DNA from: Burhinus oedicnemus | Taxonomy: Eukaryota; Chordata; Aves; Charadriiformes; Burhinidae | Direction: 5' to 3' | Assembly: GCA_008921705.1 (NCBI GenBank) | Contig: VFFE01009189.1 | Location: 350,717-414,716 of the forward strand | Length of the DNA: 64,000 nucleotides | Shown: positions 35,656 through 47,912 of the stretch, in pieces | Layout of the letters: the number at the start of each line of letters is the position of its first letter | Numbering within the stretch: the stretch's first letter is position 1 | Program-made: the position numbers and the translations under genes | Notes under the pieces: generated by a model | What the model was told of the DNA's origin: nothing | Database searches by the model: none | The model's input: only the letters and a program-made list of their open reading frames with translations

Positions 35656-36143
35656 GTACATTTCTTTGGCCAATTAATCTGGCTCTGAAATACTTGATCT
35701 CTTGCACCTGTTACCCACAAATAAATACGTCAGGCCCCATTGTTTATGCTGTCTCTCCCCCTTTTCTTTTTCTTTCTGTGCTCTTTCTCCTGTAACCTGG
35801 ACAATGAGGAGGAAGAACACTTTGATCCTTTTTGGCATGTAATCATGTCAATTACCTTCAACTCGTAGGTCTGAATACAAACCTCATATGCAAATAGAGG
35901 ATTAGCTACCTGTCCCTTTGTTGGGGAGCGCTGCACTGTATAGAGACTCATAAGCTTATTGCGGCAAATAAAATGTGAGGCTTTCAGAATGTCATTTTTG
36001 CACTTTTACTGCTTGATGTCATTGTGGAGTCTGTATCACACCATTCAGTGTTAATTTCACAGCATTCCTAGTCTTGTATTTCTGCATAACCTCAATGCCA
36101 AACAATCCAGGAGAGTATTGCAATTGCTTTTTGTTATAATTTT

Positions 36144-36262
36144 CATGCAAAAGGCAGAGACAATCAATATTAGGCCTTAGGCAACCAATCTAGTCACAGT
36201 TTAAAAAAAAAAAAATTGGAGGAAAGATGCAGCGACAAGAAAGCAGCACCGACTGAGCATGC
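36144..36262 (-). promoter_or_regulatory. Two Rbfox-type GCATG motifs downstream of the beta exon
   Basis: On the transcribed strand GCATG occurs at 36,258-36,262, 38 nt after the beta exon end. The full TGCATG occurs at 36,144-36,149, about 151 nt after it. Rbfox proteins bind this motif, and downstream sites usually promote inclusion of the preceding exon in nerve, muscle and heart. The motif is short, so function here is inference. Confidence 0.4.
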
Positions 36263-36264
36263 TT

Positions 36265-36299
36265 CTACTGCAGCACAGACAGAAAGGTAGTGGACGTAC
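36265..36299 (-). CDS. NRG1: NRG1 beta3-type read-through terminus
   Basis: When the beta exon donor is not used, the frame continues STSTTFLSVLQ and stops at TAG (36,265-36,267). The mammalian beta3 terminus, as I recall it, is STSTPFLSLPE. The short tail therefore keeps its length exactly and most of its sequence, although in beta1/beta2 transcripts it is intron. Beta3 (as in glial growth factor) lacks the transmembrane and cytoplasmic parts and is released without juxtamembrane cleavage. The donor itself (A|gtacgt) encodes the Ser-Thr start of the tail. I could not find a convincing polyadenylation signal on the minus strand in the next few hundred bases. Confidence 0.8.
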
Positions 36300-36358
36300 T
36301 GTAGAAGCTGGCCATTACGTAGTTTTGGCAGCGATCACCAGTAAATTCATTTGGGCAC
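36300..36358 (-). CDS. NRG1: NRG1 alternative EGF exon, beta type
   Basis: The exon is 59 nt, with an acceptor ending in ctctcag and donor gtacgt. It completes Arg and encodes CPNEFTGDRCQNYVMASFY plus the first base of the next codon. This is the canonical beta-type EGF C-terminus, carrying cysteines five and six and the NYVMASFY stretch typical of the potent neural and cardiac isoforms. Joined to the 24-nt exon it gives beta1 (FYKHLGIEFMEAEEL). Joined directly to the transmembrane exon it gives beta2 (FYKAEEL). If the donor is ignored, the frame runs on to a beta3-type terminus, annotated separately. Confidence 0.97.
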
Positions 36359-37010
36359 CTGAGAGGAAAAACAAACAAAAAAAATGGTAGAGAAAAAACA
36401 GAGAAAAGAGAAGAGGTGAACATATGCTAAGAAAGAAGCTCCTTCAGTGTGAACTGATAAGACTTGGTGAGTTCACTTTCAGAAACTGAATCTCGGTTTA
36501 GCATGTCAAAATGGCTTAAGATGTTGAGAGCAACTCATTTGCTCTGTGCAAATGAAAAGAAACCCCTCCCTGAAAAACCAGTCAAAACCAAACCAATCCA
36601 GATCAAAGTGTGTTTCGAGATGTGAGACGGAAATTCACCATTCCAAATTCCCAAATTGCTTTTAGGGTGCACTTTCTACAAGGCAGTGAGGACACAAGAT
36701 CTGTACATCACTCATCTCCATGAGTTTGCTCTTTTAGGGTTGCACTTTACAGCAGTCTCCCAAACAAGAAAGCTGCTGGTGTGTGCAATACAAATGCATC
36801 TGTGAACGTGTGGAAAGATCAAAAATCACACAAATGAGAAACATTTTGGAGGTCAATAATGCCATGGTGTACAGATTTTACTTTAGTGAATCAGGTCATA
36901 AATTAGTGCATAAAGAGGCCGGTTCCAGCTGAACTGTGAAAACACCAAGTGCTATTGATTTTGTTGCTGTAGTTGGGGAAGAAAGCAAAGTTCAGATTAT
37001 TTTAACATAC
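36359..37010 (-). other. NRG1 intron between alpha and beta EGF exons
   Basis: 652 nt separate the two mutually exclusive EGF-completing exons. No other element is recognised. The spacing is large enough for splicing, so mutual exclusion is not explained by steric limits. Confidence 0.9.
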
Positions 37011-37078
37011 TTTCTTGGTTTTGGATTTTCATGGGCAGAGTTTCAGTACATCTTGCTCCAGTGAATCCAGGTTGGCAC
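37011..37078 (-). CDS. NRG1: NRG1 alternative EGF exon, alpha type
   Basis: The exon is 68 nt, with an acceptor ending in ttag and donor gtatgt. It completes Arg, then reads CQPGFTGARCTETLPMKIQN followed by Q-E and the first base of a Lys codon. It supplies the fifth and sixth EGF cysteines, and the QPGFTGARC core is diagnostic of the alpha variant. Spliced to the transmembrane exon it gives QEK-AEELYQKR. Spliced to the 24-nt exon it gives the alpha1 form. Alpha neuregulins generally bind ErbB receptors more weakly than beta forms. Read-through of the donor adds only Ser-Met-Leu-Lys before a stop. The exon lies 652 nt upstream of the beta exon. Confidence 0.95.
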
Positions 37079-40000
37079 CTAAAGGGCAAAAACGTGGTAA
37101 GCAATAGTACACCAAAACCACTGCACTAACAGACTGATATCTGCTGGCCTATGGAGATGGGAGCGCATTAAGTGACCTCCTGGTTAGGTGTTAGTGAAAA
37201 ATGATCAGAAAAGGGGCAAGAAAGTGTAACCTTTCCACTTCGCAAAATTTACAGCAAAAATCCACCAGAGAAAAAATGTAGGAAGTCTTTTTCTTGTCTG
37301 TTTTGAAGAAGAAAGAAGAATTGGGGCTAGCAAAAATGTATATCAGCTCATTGCTTATTCCACCTCATGAAGGGATCAGACTGAGTTTTTTAAATTTTCA
37401 ATGCAGTGTGTAACAGCAATTTACACTGTTGCTTTCATGAGTCACACAAATTCTATGAAAATAATACCCTATTTCTGTAATCACATGTTGTGTCTTCCAG
37501 TCATTTCCTTTGAAGGGGACTAGTTAAAACACCAATCACAGAAATGCCAAAAAAATTCCAAAAAGGGAGAAGACAAACCCAAAGGCAGGAAGTATATTCA
37601 ACATGGCTGACAAATGGAAAAATAGTCAGTCCAGTCAATAAGTAAGATGAGAGGGGAGAGATACTCTCAAAATTTGAAGCCCCACAGCTGTCCACCCTTT
37701 CAGTTCATAAGCTCTTCTGCAGAAAACTTCAGTGCAGGTTTCCCATCGGTCATAATGAAGGAATTTCTCTTCTGTGCTTTGCCTGTTTTTTCTTCTGCTG
37801 CTGGCTGTCAATTTTTCCTTCACCTTTATTCTCCATTTTAGGAGCTCAGGCTCCTAAGACATCACCATAGCAATGCAGGCTCCTCTGCTTCAGACGTAAG
37901 TGTGAATGACTGTCCACCACACTATACGTCTATAGATTTCAATCTTCTTTCCTCCTCCTTCTTCTACCCATTCTTACTCTGAAATTACCTGATATCTGCT
38001 TCCTTGAATACATCTCTCTTGCATTGCCTGTCTTTCTGATGCTCTCCATGAGTTTGCCATGGTGCAAGAATCCCCCTTTCTTTTTCTCCTGCTGCCGATC
38101 TGGTGCTTCATCATCAGGGGCTGAAGAGACTTCTTATTTGCAAATGCATGTTGTTCAGAACAATCCTCCACCTCTTCTATCCATCTGAGTTTCATGTGCA
38201 TTGAAAGCTGTCCTGATTTTTTAAATTCCACTCTTCCACAATTGCCTCTAGCCCTAAGGGTCATGGATGCTGCCCTTGTACAAGTGGGACTTCCAGAAAA
38301 TCACTCTGGCAGAGGACCAGTGTCAGGCATAAACACTAATTTTAAAAAGCCATGTAGAAATTATTTTTGTATAATAAAGGTATATTTTGAGGATCTGCAA
38401 ATGATTCTTTGAAGTTGATTGGCTGTAATGATATATTTGTTTATTAAGGAAGGGAGTTTATGTTCTTCAGAGCCAAGGTCACATCTTTTGGTAAGTACCA
38501 AGATCTCAGTCTCCACAGATATATTCAGCTGAGAAAAACGCAACAAGGATAACTCTGTCATGAAAAGGTGATATTGCTGGGCAGGATAGAAGATTTTTTG
38601 CGTCTTTGATAGAAGGCACAAGGCATTTTGATCTGTGTGACTAAATAAGAGTAAAAATGTTTTACAGCCATGATTTCAGTTTTATTTTGCACTACAGTGA
38701 TGTTGTTAAATACCCGCCTCTAGAAAGCTGGCATTCACACCTGCATTGGCTTTCATTTCACAGGGATCTCTACATCGTGTTTGTCAGGCTCAGCTCTACA
38801 CAATCCCAATGAACATGCTGCTGATTAAAAGCCTCAGGCTTTGCTCCTGCCACTGGCCGGTGGTGGTTGCTTGCTCCCTCTTGTGCTTGTTTTCAGATGT
38901 TGGTGCAGCTGTGGAGGTGACGAACACAACTGGAACACTGGTGCAGACAATGCTGAAATTGTTTCCAGATCGAGCAGGGTCTGCCCTGTTGAGATGGCAC
39001 TGAAAACAGTTCAGGTGTGTTTATACTCGCTCTGAAACCGTTGTCAGCAAACGGACTGCAGCACCTGCTGCTGAGAACGGGTCCAGGGTGCGCCAGCTGA
39101 GACGAGAGCCAAGATGAGCCTGTCCACTTAATGATTATATGCAAATGCTAAAGGCATTTTATTGCTTAGATACACAGTGCAGCCCCGCTTCCAGTGCTGT
39201 TTGGCAGGTTGTTTACTGTAGACTGTGATTTTACAAACAGATCACAATGGTGTCATTTTCAAAACACTTTGTCCTACTCAAAGTTTCTAGACTGTATTTC
39301 TTGTTGTGTCTTTCTTTTCTGGTTCATTACCCATGTACCATTTTCTTTTATGACACTAGCAAAAGTTGGAGTCAAGCAACTCAGGGCAACAAGTAGACAT
39401 TTATGCTGCAAGAGCCTCACAAATTCCTTTCTGCCTAAGAAACAGCTATTCAGACTATTTATTTATTGTATTAACTGGGTGAAACCAAAATACTAAACCA
39501 CATATACTAAAATAATTGTTGTTTTCCTCTATACACAGTGGTTGCAAAGAGCAGTATTTGCATGCATTCCAAAGGCACTTCTCAGAACATGGAACACGTA
39601 TTATCAAACTGTTTTTCGGCAGGAGAGGAATGGCTGAATGGAGCAGAACCTCACATTTCCATTTCACCCACTGCTTATAAGAAAATGCATTGTGGGAGAA
39701 TTTTTCTTTTTTCATGGGAAGAACAGTACACTTCCATATTTAGTAGTCCATTTCATAGCCTAAGTCAGAACTAGTGTTTCTATCCTGCCTGTTGAATGAG
39801 TATCTCTGTAACTTTTACTAGCATCATGGAAATAAATTTTCTCTTTTTGCTGTTTTCAAGAACCTTCTGTCAATTTCTATTCCACAAGGGTCTTTACATG
39901 AAGATGGATATAGAAAATGGCTATATCGTTAAAAAGTCTTTTGCTGTTATGAAAAGAAGTAGCATCCTTCTGTTAGAGAGAAGCACTATTTTCATCCAGT

Positions 40001-42819
40001 TAAACTCGGACGTAAAGTCATTTCTTCAGTAACAACAAAAGCACTACAAAAGATGATCTCTCTGAGTAAGGAATCAATTAGTCAGACCAGCAAGGCCTTC
40101 ACGGTAGGATAGTTCTGAAAATTTTATACACTAGTTTATTTAAGTAGTCTCAAAGCTTCCTTTTTAATCTTTCATATTTTGAGATTGTTTTGTTCAGTCT
40201 GGGGCCATAATTATAAGACATGTAGGGAACACACATGCTACCATAGATGTAGCTGTATGATGCATTACTAAGTCTTCACACATTTCTTGAGGATTTCACA
40301 TGGTTACCTCTTGAAAGCAGGGAATTTTCTTGAAGTTCACACTAGTATCTATGAGAGCAAGATCTGACCCAGTTTGGATCATTATACTATGTATATGTAT
40401 AATGTATAAAAACACCTTTTTTTTTTTTTAATACATAGCTAGATTTTAACAGAAGAGGGACCTAAGAGCTCCTTTTTTTAATAGAATAGGGTGTTTACAA
40501 AACCAGAGATATCACAAGGAAAATTCCATGGTTGTTGTGAATCTGAGTCATGGTTTTTTGGTTAGGGATAAAACCAATTTAGAATGATATGGCTCATGCT
40601 TTAGAAATTTTGTTTTTGCTCTCAACAGATGGACCATATGGAAAAATGTGAACTTGCTACTGAGGCAGAAATATGAAGAGCAAGTACCATATTTCAAGCA
40701 TTCTGTTTCCACAGGCATGTTCTGGGGGAAGATTTATTTTCTCAGAACAATGAAGGCAATGTGTACTGGTTAGATATTTATTTTAATTAACACTGGAATA
40801 CTAGAATTAAAAGTAGACATCTGTATTTTTAAGAAATAAGAAGAGAATCGTACTTTGTCTTTTCAGTTTCCCAGTACACCCACTTTCAAGTACTCACACT
40901 TCTGTTTCTTAAGTGGCTGTATTGCGTCCTGTTTTCCTACACAACATAAAGTTTCAGTTCTGGCAAGTATTAAAGGGCATAGCAAAAGCCCCTGCAAAAT
41001 AGTGGTGGCCCTGACTGTCCTCAGGATAAGAATCCTTTTCCACTGCCTTACTGTAAATGAGATTCGCCCTCTCTGATTTTACAGCTCTGATGCTTTTTCC
41101 AAATAGGTCTTGGACCACCCACAGAGAGGCACATCTGCCAAATATGGGAATTGTCTTTTCTTTCAACTCCAGCCCCAGAATTAAAGGCTATTTTTTTGTC
41201 TACAAGAGGGAAAAAAAATCCCTACTTCATTCAAATGTCTCCAAGACATTTAATTAAAAAATTAGCCAATCAAAGAACAAACATAGTCAGATCTCTGAAT
41301 TTTTTTTTAAAAAGTCCCTGTACCAGTGAAAATGGGGTACTTCTGAAACAGTCAAGACAGTGCTAATTATTAGCAAATCTGCTAGATGCTCAGCTCTGCT
41401 GCCCTGGAGTTTTCTGAGCAGTGTTTGGATAGGAAGTTGAAACAGGCAAGTAGGCTCTCATACATGCCCTGGAGAGTCATAGCAAACTGCTCATCTTGTA
41501 CTGTTGGCTTATAACAATCATGTAAATTTAACACAAATCTTTCTTTCTCTCTCTCTTAAAAAAGAATCCAACCTACCAGAGCCAGTAATTTTACATATTC
41601 ACTTTAGAGAAAAATGATTCTAAAATCAATGAAATATTAATCACTTTCAGCAAAAGAGTGATCTGTGACAAACCAAAGCAAAACAAAGCTCATAAAGTGC
41701 AGGTAACATCCTTCTACACAAAAAGAAATTCACAAGTAAAGCAGAACATTGTGGGGTTTGGCACCTGTGGGTTTTTTTGGATTTCTTTTTTTTTTTTTTC
41801 TTTAAATTAACAACAGAAACAAGCAGTCAATGCCTTCCTGGCCTAATGAAAGCATCATAGACCTTCACCTAACTTACTCATCAGAGTTATCTTTACAATT
41901 AGTGTAGTCTGATTTCTAGTCCTAGAAGACTGAAAATCTATGCAGTTAAACAGATGACAGTCTTTACTGACCACTGTGTCTTGTCTGTCTGAAAAACAGC
42001 AATATCCTCACAAAAGTGCCCCCTTTCTGCTTAGTCCTGCTAGGTCCCAAGGATGTTTCCCAAGGTTTAAATGCTGAGTTCCCTCTCAAGCTACAGAGAA
42101 GCTGTAACTCACTATGACTAGTTCAGCTCCAGAAGGAAATGCTACACGATGCGCTACCAGGCAGCAGGTGAACTCAGTGCTGTAGCTCTTCATGGATATT
42201 CTCCAACATAATGGACAATTGCAACAGCCCAATACAGCACAGGCCAGGACTTGAGAAAGGTGCATGAGCGCACTCTTGAAACTAAACTGATACGATTTCC
42301 TGAATCAAGAACCTCACACGAAATAGTAACCTCCACCAATTTCCATGACATTTATTGTTTTTTATGCAATTAAACACAACAGCAAAAACTCCAACTGTGA
42401 ATCCGGTCTCATCAGAAAGTGTTCAGTTACTACAGCAGACAATAAAAATAACCAGTTTGTCCTGTATAAGGGTACTTATTCAAAGCAGTTAGACACACAC
42501 CTTTTTTTGCTATTTGCAGTGTGTTTAGTTTACAGTATTTGTTTCATTATTTCTAACATAAGGCTCAAGTTGTGATATGTCAATGGGGCTTGCTCTGCCA
42601 GTATCAGGTGGGAAGATTTCCTGGTTAGCCTCTGTTATGCCTCATATATAGAACACAGAGGTCATTCTTGGTAGGTTATTTTCATGTCCACATACTTAAA
42701 AATGAAGAAACATCTAATGCCGCAAGTACAGGAGAAGAAATTGTTCAGGTGCTCCTTTAAAGAAAAAGTATTTCTGGAACCTAGTGGCTCCACCAAAGTA
42801 AGCAAATAGGATTTCTTAC
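37079..42819 (-). other. NRG1 intron between the common EGF exon and the alpha exon
   Basis: About 5.7 kb of AT-rich unique-looking sequence with short poly-T runs near 40,421 and 41,790. No exon or named repeat is recognised. Confidence 0.85.
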
Positions 42820-42949
42820 CTGCACAGGTATCTTGGGGGGTTTGGGAGGTCTTTAACCATGTAACACTCTCCCCCATTTACACAGAAGGCTTTCTGCTTT
42901 ATGTCACATTTCGTGAGATGACTTGTCCCAGTTGTAGATGTGGAAGTGG
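42820..42949 (-). CDS. NRG1: NRG1 common EGF exon (first four EGF cysteines)
   Basis: The exon is 130 nt, bounded by acceptor ttccag and donor gtaaga. It begins with two bases completing an Ala codon and ends with AG of an Arg codon. It encodes a Thr/Ser-rich linker (TSTSTTGTSHL), then the first two thirds of the EGF-like domain: KCDIKQKAFCVNGGECYMV and KDLPNPPRYLC. Four of the six EGF cysteines are here; the last two come from the alpha or beta exon. In neuregulins this domain is sufficient to bind and activate ErbB3/ErbB4. The Asp-Ile-Lys-Gln residues after the first cysteine differ from the mammalian Ala-Glu-Lys-Glu and agree with what I recall of chick ARIA. All neuregulin isoforms with an active EGF domain use this exon. 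Confidence 0.97.
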
Positions 42950-44299
42950 CTGGAAAAGACAAGAGTGAAAATACAGATCAGAATGGCTTAGTTTTTCTTC
43001 CTGACTGGTAAGCATACTTGTACGTGAGGGAAGAAGTAAGGCCAGGGAAGATCTGGCAAGTCCTCTGAGCTCTATCTGCTGCTACCACAAGCATTAATTA
43101 CCTGACCCTGTATTTTGTTGATTGACGCAGGGAGTGGAGTTTACATGCGTACCTGAGAGATATGCTACCCCACATACAGCCTGGGAGGAAGGGAGAATTT
43201 CACTAGCCCTATCTATCAAGTGACCTTAAATTTCTGCAATACTCGTGTATTTCATTAAAAATGTGTAATTTATGTGCAGTTACTTCTATTGCATTAATTG
43301 CATTCAGGTGATTTTGGGGTGTGAGAGTCATTACAGACTGCTGATATAGTGCCCAATAAAATCAGGCCCTGGATGAGGTTTCGTCTTGGCATTGCCTTGA
43401 AGTAGGTTTTTTTCAGTGCAGCTTAACCTAAGGCCCCATGCTGATTCAGTCCCTTGGAACTGAATCCCTTGGTCCAGTCACTGCCTTCTTCCCAGGGGAG
43501 AGGGTAACTGGCTGAACACTGAATGCCTCTTCCTCTGTTCCTAAATGAGAGCTGTGGCTGCTTTGGTTCCACTCTGTAGGGAGGGATAGGACAGGGGGGC
43601 TGGAGGTATCATATCTTCCTGTGTGTATATGATTGCCACCCTTGTGTCCACAGGAGTCTTTGGTCCAGAAGCCAACCTAGCATCTCCTGCAGATGGGTTC
43701 ATCTGCATGAAGTATTAACAGTTTTGGGCCACCAATGCTGCTAGACACCATTAGGTATCTAAATTGCTATTAAATGGAAGTACCACTGTGCCTGTAGTGT
43801 TTCTCAGCTTACTCTCTGCTGCATTTAGGGAATACCTGGAGAAGGTACAAGCAGGGTTTAGTTAGCAACCTTTAAGGAGGCTGCCAGAGTAGGATGAGAA
43901 ATCTCAGCCTAAGGATTTGCCCATCCAGTGTCTGTCAAGGAAATTATAGTGCCCTGACCAAAGGGAGCAGTACTGTAGGAGAGACAGTGCTCAAAAAGCC
44001 ACCACTGCAGTCAATGCTGTTAACTACTAGTGTAAGGTGTATCTACCTGAGGTTGCCACAAACTAGCTAACAGCAACAGGGATGATGGAGAGGCCGTATT
44101 ACGTCCTCAGCTCCTCACACTGCTTTGTGCCTGCAAAACCACCTCTGTGAGCTGACTTAAGTTTAAGTCAGGCATGTACCTGCCAGGCTGCAGCTGCAGA
44201 CCCAAACTACAATCTCTGGTTGCCCCCTAGTTCAGATAACTTTCACTCTAAATTCTGTCAAAACAGGGTAGGCATGCTTGAAGCCTGGACACCAGTTGG

Positions 44300-44395
44300 T
44301 ACTCAGCTCAGGAATCACGCCACTGATGGGCTATGTGACCTCTGGCAAGTCATTCAGGTTATTCACTTCACTTGATTTTATCTGCCTAAAACTGA
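44300..44395 (+). mobile_element. MIR-like SINE relic
   Basis: It contains CACGCCACTGATGGGCTATG, TGACCTCTGGCAAGTCATTC and TTTTATCTGCCTAAAACTG in the order and spacing of the MIR core (cact...tgtgacctt gggcaagtcact...catctgtaaaatg). It is better preserved than the copy near 12,200, but short. Confidence 0.5.
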
Positions 44396-47300
44396 ATCAT
44401 TTAGTTGTAAGGTGCTCTCCACTGCTCACAGAAAGCAGCTCAACTTATCCCCAAAATGGGTGGGATAAACAGGTCCTCTGATGGTGTTTGTCTCCCTACA
44501 TTGACCACAGAGCAAGCTTAAGGTCTTGAGAATATGCTCCTAATTTTTAAATTGTTAAAACTAACTGAAGCGACTGTCATCTGTAAAAAGTTGGGAAGTT
44601 TTTGTTTAGCCATGTCCAGACATACAGAACTAAGAAATTTTGTTATCGTGCTGAACAAATCCCAATGTTTTTGTTTCTGAAAGATAGCTTCTACCCTGAG
44701 GTGGAACAGTGCTTTTATCTACGGACTGATTCCACTGGAGCTGACTAGAAAGCTGCAAGCACCTACACAAAAGTTGTCTCATATTCAAAGTCTTTTCTAA
44801 CATGAAGGCACCCAAGGGGCATGTTTATAGTATACAATTCGTGACATTCTACCATTTGCTGCACACATTGAATCCAAAGAAAACATGCTTTTGGCTATCA
44901 ACAAATACCACTTATACATTTCATGTTCTTCTTTCTGGGAATAAGGATGAAGTAGTTCCTGTCATATTTGATTTTCATGTGTTTCCCATTATCTTCCAAG
45001 TAAAACTGCATTTTTAGCACTCAGCACTTGGGAGAATGGGCCACCTTGGCTGGCACCATTTTCAGAGTGGCCTTAGTTATCTTGTCTCAAGGAGACATGA
45101 GATAGTGACTGGGATATTTAAGTCCCCACTTTTACTCCATCAAAATCCCATCTGCCTGTATAGCTAATGTCTCTCATACCCCTTCCTTCCTTTGCCATTA
45201 ACCACCAGCATGCCAGCTTCTTTCCTCCATGATGCCTTGCTTGCAAGGGATGGCCTCCTCTGACAGGCCAAGAAAAGCACTCCTGTGACCTCTTCCAAAA
45301 TGCAAGTTCCCTCCTGCTTCTCACTGTTGCACCCACCCATTGTGTCACATCTCCCTAGATCCTGATCTTGACTGGGGCCTCTAAGTGCTAATGAAATGCA
45401 AACATGGAGTACTAATTCCTTGTAATAACACATTCCTTTATCCTGGCCCCTCAAAGCATGATTTATAACCTCTCAACCAGGATAAATTTATGTCTTGTCT
45501 AGAGGCAGGAAAAGGGGTCATGTTTTAAGAGTAGTCTGACGCTCTTTCAATTAGCACTGGTTCAAACAGGACTTTGCACCCACTGTTGACAAAAGGCTGG
45601 CCAACAGATTGCCATCAGCTCAGCAGTGAAGGGTCATCTACGCTTGATGTCAGCGGGCTGACCACCATCCTCGACATGAACCATGTCTTGGATGGGGAGA
45701 TTTGCCTTGTGGAAGGGCCTTTCTTTCTTCACTGGCTTGAAAAGAGCCTGGATTATTAGCCCAAAGGAGATGCCTGACACGACAGGCTACGGCATACCAA
45801 GACCTAAGATGTGACAAATGTGGGTGCGTGAATCCCATCTATATAGTAACGCACATTTTGAAGCCTTTGTGAGTCTTAGCAGGTAAACTCACTGTTAAGC
45901 TTATCCCTGCTGATAGCGTATCCACCATTGTGTCCTTTAACCATATTAAAAAACTTCAACCTGCAAGTGAGACAAACACTCTGAGGATGTCCTCAAAGAT
46001 CAGAAAGCTAATGCATTAATTTGGAAGGGAAAAAAAGCAATATTGTCTGCAGTATTTATGACAAAAAGCATTCTGCTACCCTTCTGGCTAACGGAATGCT
46101 TTATATTGAATTATGAAGGTAGATACAGTAGCAAGTGGGCTTGTAGCTATCTGTAATTGTTTTCATCATCTTGCTTACTGCTTTTTCTTTAAGCAGCAGC
46201 TCAATCAAAAGCAGATCACTGTGGAGTTTCAAAGTAACAGTTATTTCCCAGCTGATGTAAGGGAGCGTCAGATAGCAGCAACTGCTCTCAACTGATTACT
46301 AGAGATGGGAATAACCAGCAGCTCTCAGAGAAATCTCACGATACAAGGGCTTTATGCCTATTTGTGAGGAGTGCCTCTATGCATGTTTTTGGCATCGCAT
46401 ATTCAAAACTCTTGTATAAATCTTGCACGAGAATTTTCTCTGCATTACTGATCCACTGGCACTGTAGTCCCAAAGTGCCTGAGCTTTGTAACTCCATGGG
46501 GTGAGGGGAGGAAAAAAGTCTCCAGTGAGTTAATTCTGATATTAACTTTTCTTTGCAAAGGATGCATAGTTTTTACAGCATATGGCCAGTATTCAGTGTA
46601 TGCGCTGTAAGTCTATTTTGCAAATTAAATACAAGAAACATTAACTATGGTTTTGGGTTTCACTTAAAGCCACATAACAGAAGAAATGTGGTGTTTGGGA
46701 GCAGGTGTTTATCAGAGCCCATTTCATACAGTCCATAACTAGCCCCAAAACACTGCCTTTCCATACATGTCAAGCAGACATGGGCTTGGAGGATGTAATG
46801 TGGGTATGACAGGCAGTGGGGAGGTAAAGCACAGCTGTAAACCACATATCTGTGTGTTGTTCTTTATTCACCTAGTCAAAATTCATACCTCCTTTCTTTT
46901 CTATAACGTTTTCTTCAGCTATACAAGCACAAGCTGGTTTGCTCTAGAGTCATATACCAAACTCCTAGCTTAGTGAAAGGACTAAATTACATGCTGTAAT
47001 GAAATTTGAAAATACCATGCATAACATCCGAAACACTGCATACTCTACCTTTTTTTTTTTTCCCCTGAATGCAGAAACACCACACTTAAAAAAGCAACTG
47101 CAGCCAGTATGAACAAAGTCCTCACTAATGCAAATATTCACATGGCACTGAAAATGAGATCAGATCCCATCTATGGGAACCGCCTAAAGACATTAACAAG
47201 AAGAAAAATAGGACCTGCTGCATCTTTCAAAAACTACTCTCTAAAACATGAATTACTGCTGTAAAACTATCTTAGGATCATTTCATGTCAAGCAGACAAA

Positions 47301-47874
47301 ACTTCATGTAATTCTGAGCTTACCTGGGGAACCCCTGACCCTTTTTTGAAAACTCCATTCTCTCTCTTGCTTTCCAAAAAACCCTCTGAAGTTCAGTGGC
47401 TACAGCAGCAGGACTCCCAGGCCCTGTACAGGCAAGGCAGTCTGTTGAGAGGAGCCCTAATGGTTCTCTGAGTACAGACTGAGAGGGAAGGGCTTTCCAA
47501 CCTAAACAGAATACTATCCAGGCCTCTTTGAATTGAGTTTCTGCAAAGCTGGTGTAAAATCAGAGGACATGTTCAAAGTCATGCAAAGTGACTAGTGAGA
47601 TGCTTATGACTAAATGGAGACAAAGTCAAGTGGCAGCTGCAGCACAAAGGAAGGTTTGACATTCTCAGGAAGGCCACTTACGGGATGTAAATATCCCACC
47701 TTATTGGGCTGCAGGTGGAGACATTTCCAGTCTGCTTTTGTAAACAAAAAGAGTAAATTACTGGAGAGGAACAAAACAAATACTTCTGCTTATCACTGTT
47801 TTCTGAGACTAAGCCTTGAACAAAGCCTACTTGCAGCTCATACCAATGGAAGAGGAAGGGACCTGCATGGACTG

Positions 47875-47912
47875 AGGGAGAGACAGAGAGAGAGAAGGAG
47901 GGGGAGAGAGAG
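47875..47912. repeat. GA-rich purine run
   Basis: About 38 nt, nearly all purine (GAGAGA and GGGGGAGAGA units), in the intron upstream of the EGF exon. Confidence 0.9.

Larger units (their letters stand above)
30005..36299 (-). other. NRG1 intron between the beta exon and the 24-nt exon
   Basis: About 6.3 kb. In beta3 transcripts its first part is 3'UTR. It contains a G+C-rich patch at about 30,310-30,790, a GT/CG dinucleotide run at 35,614-35,655 and the two GCATG motifs near the beta exon. A 139-codon minus-strand frame at 33,786-34,205 has no resemblance I can name and is most likely chance. Confidence 0.85.
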
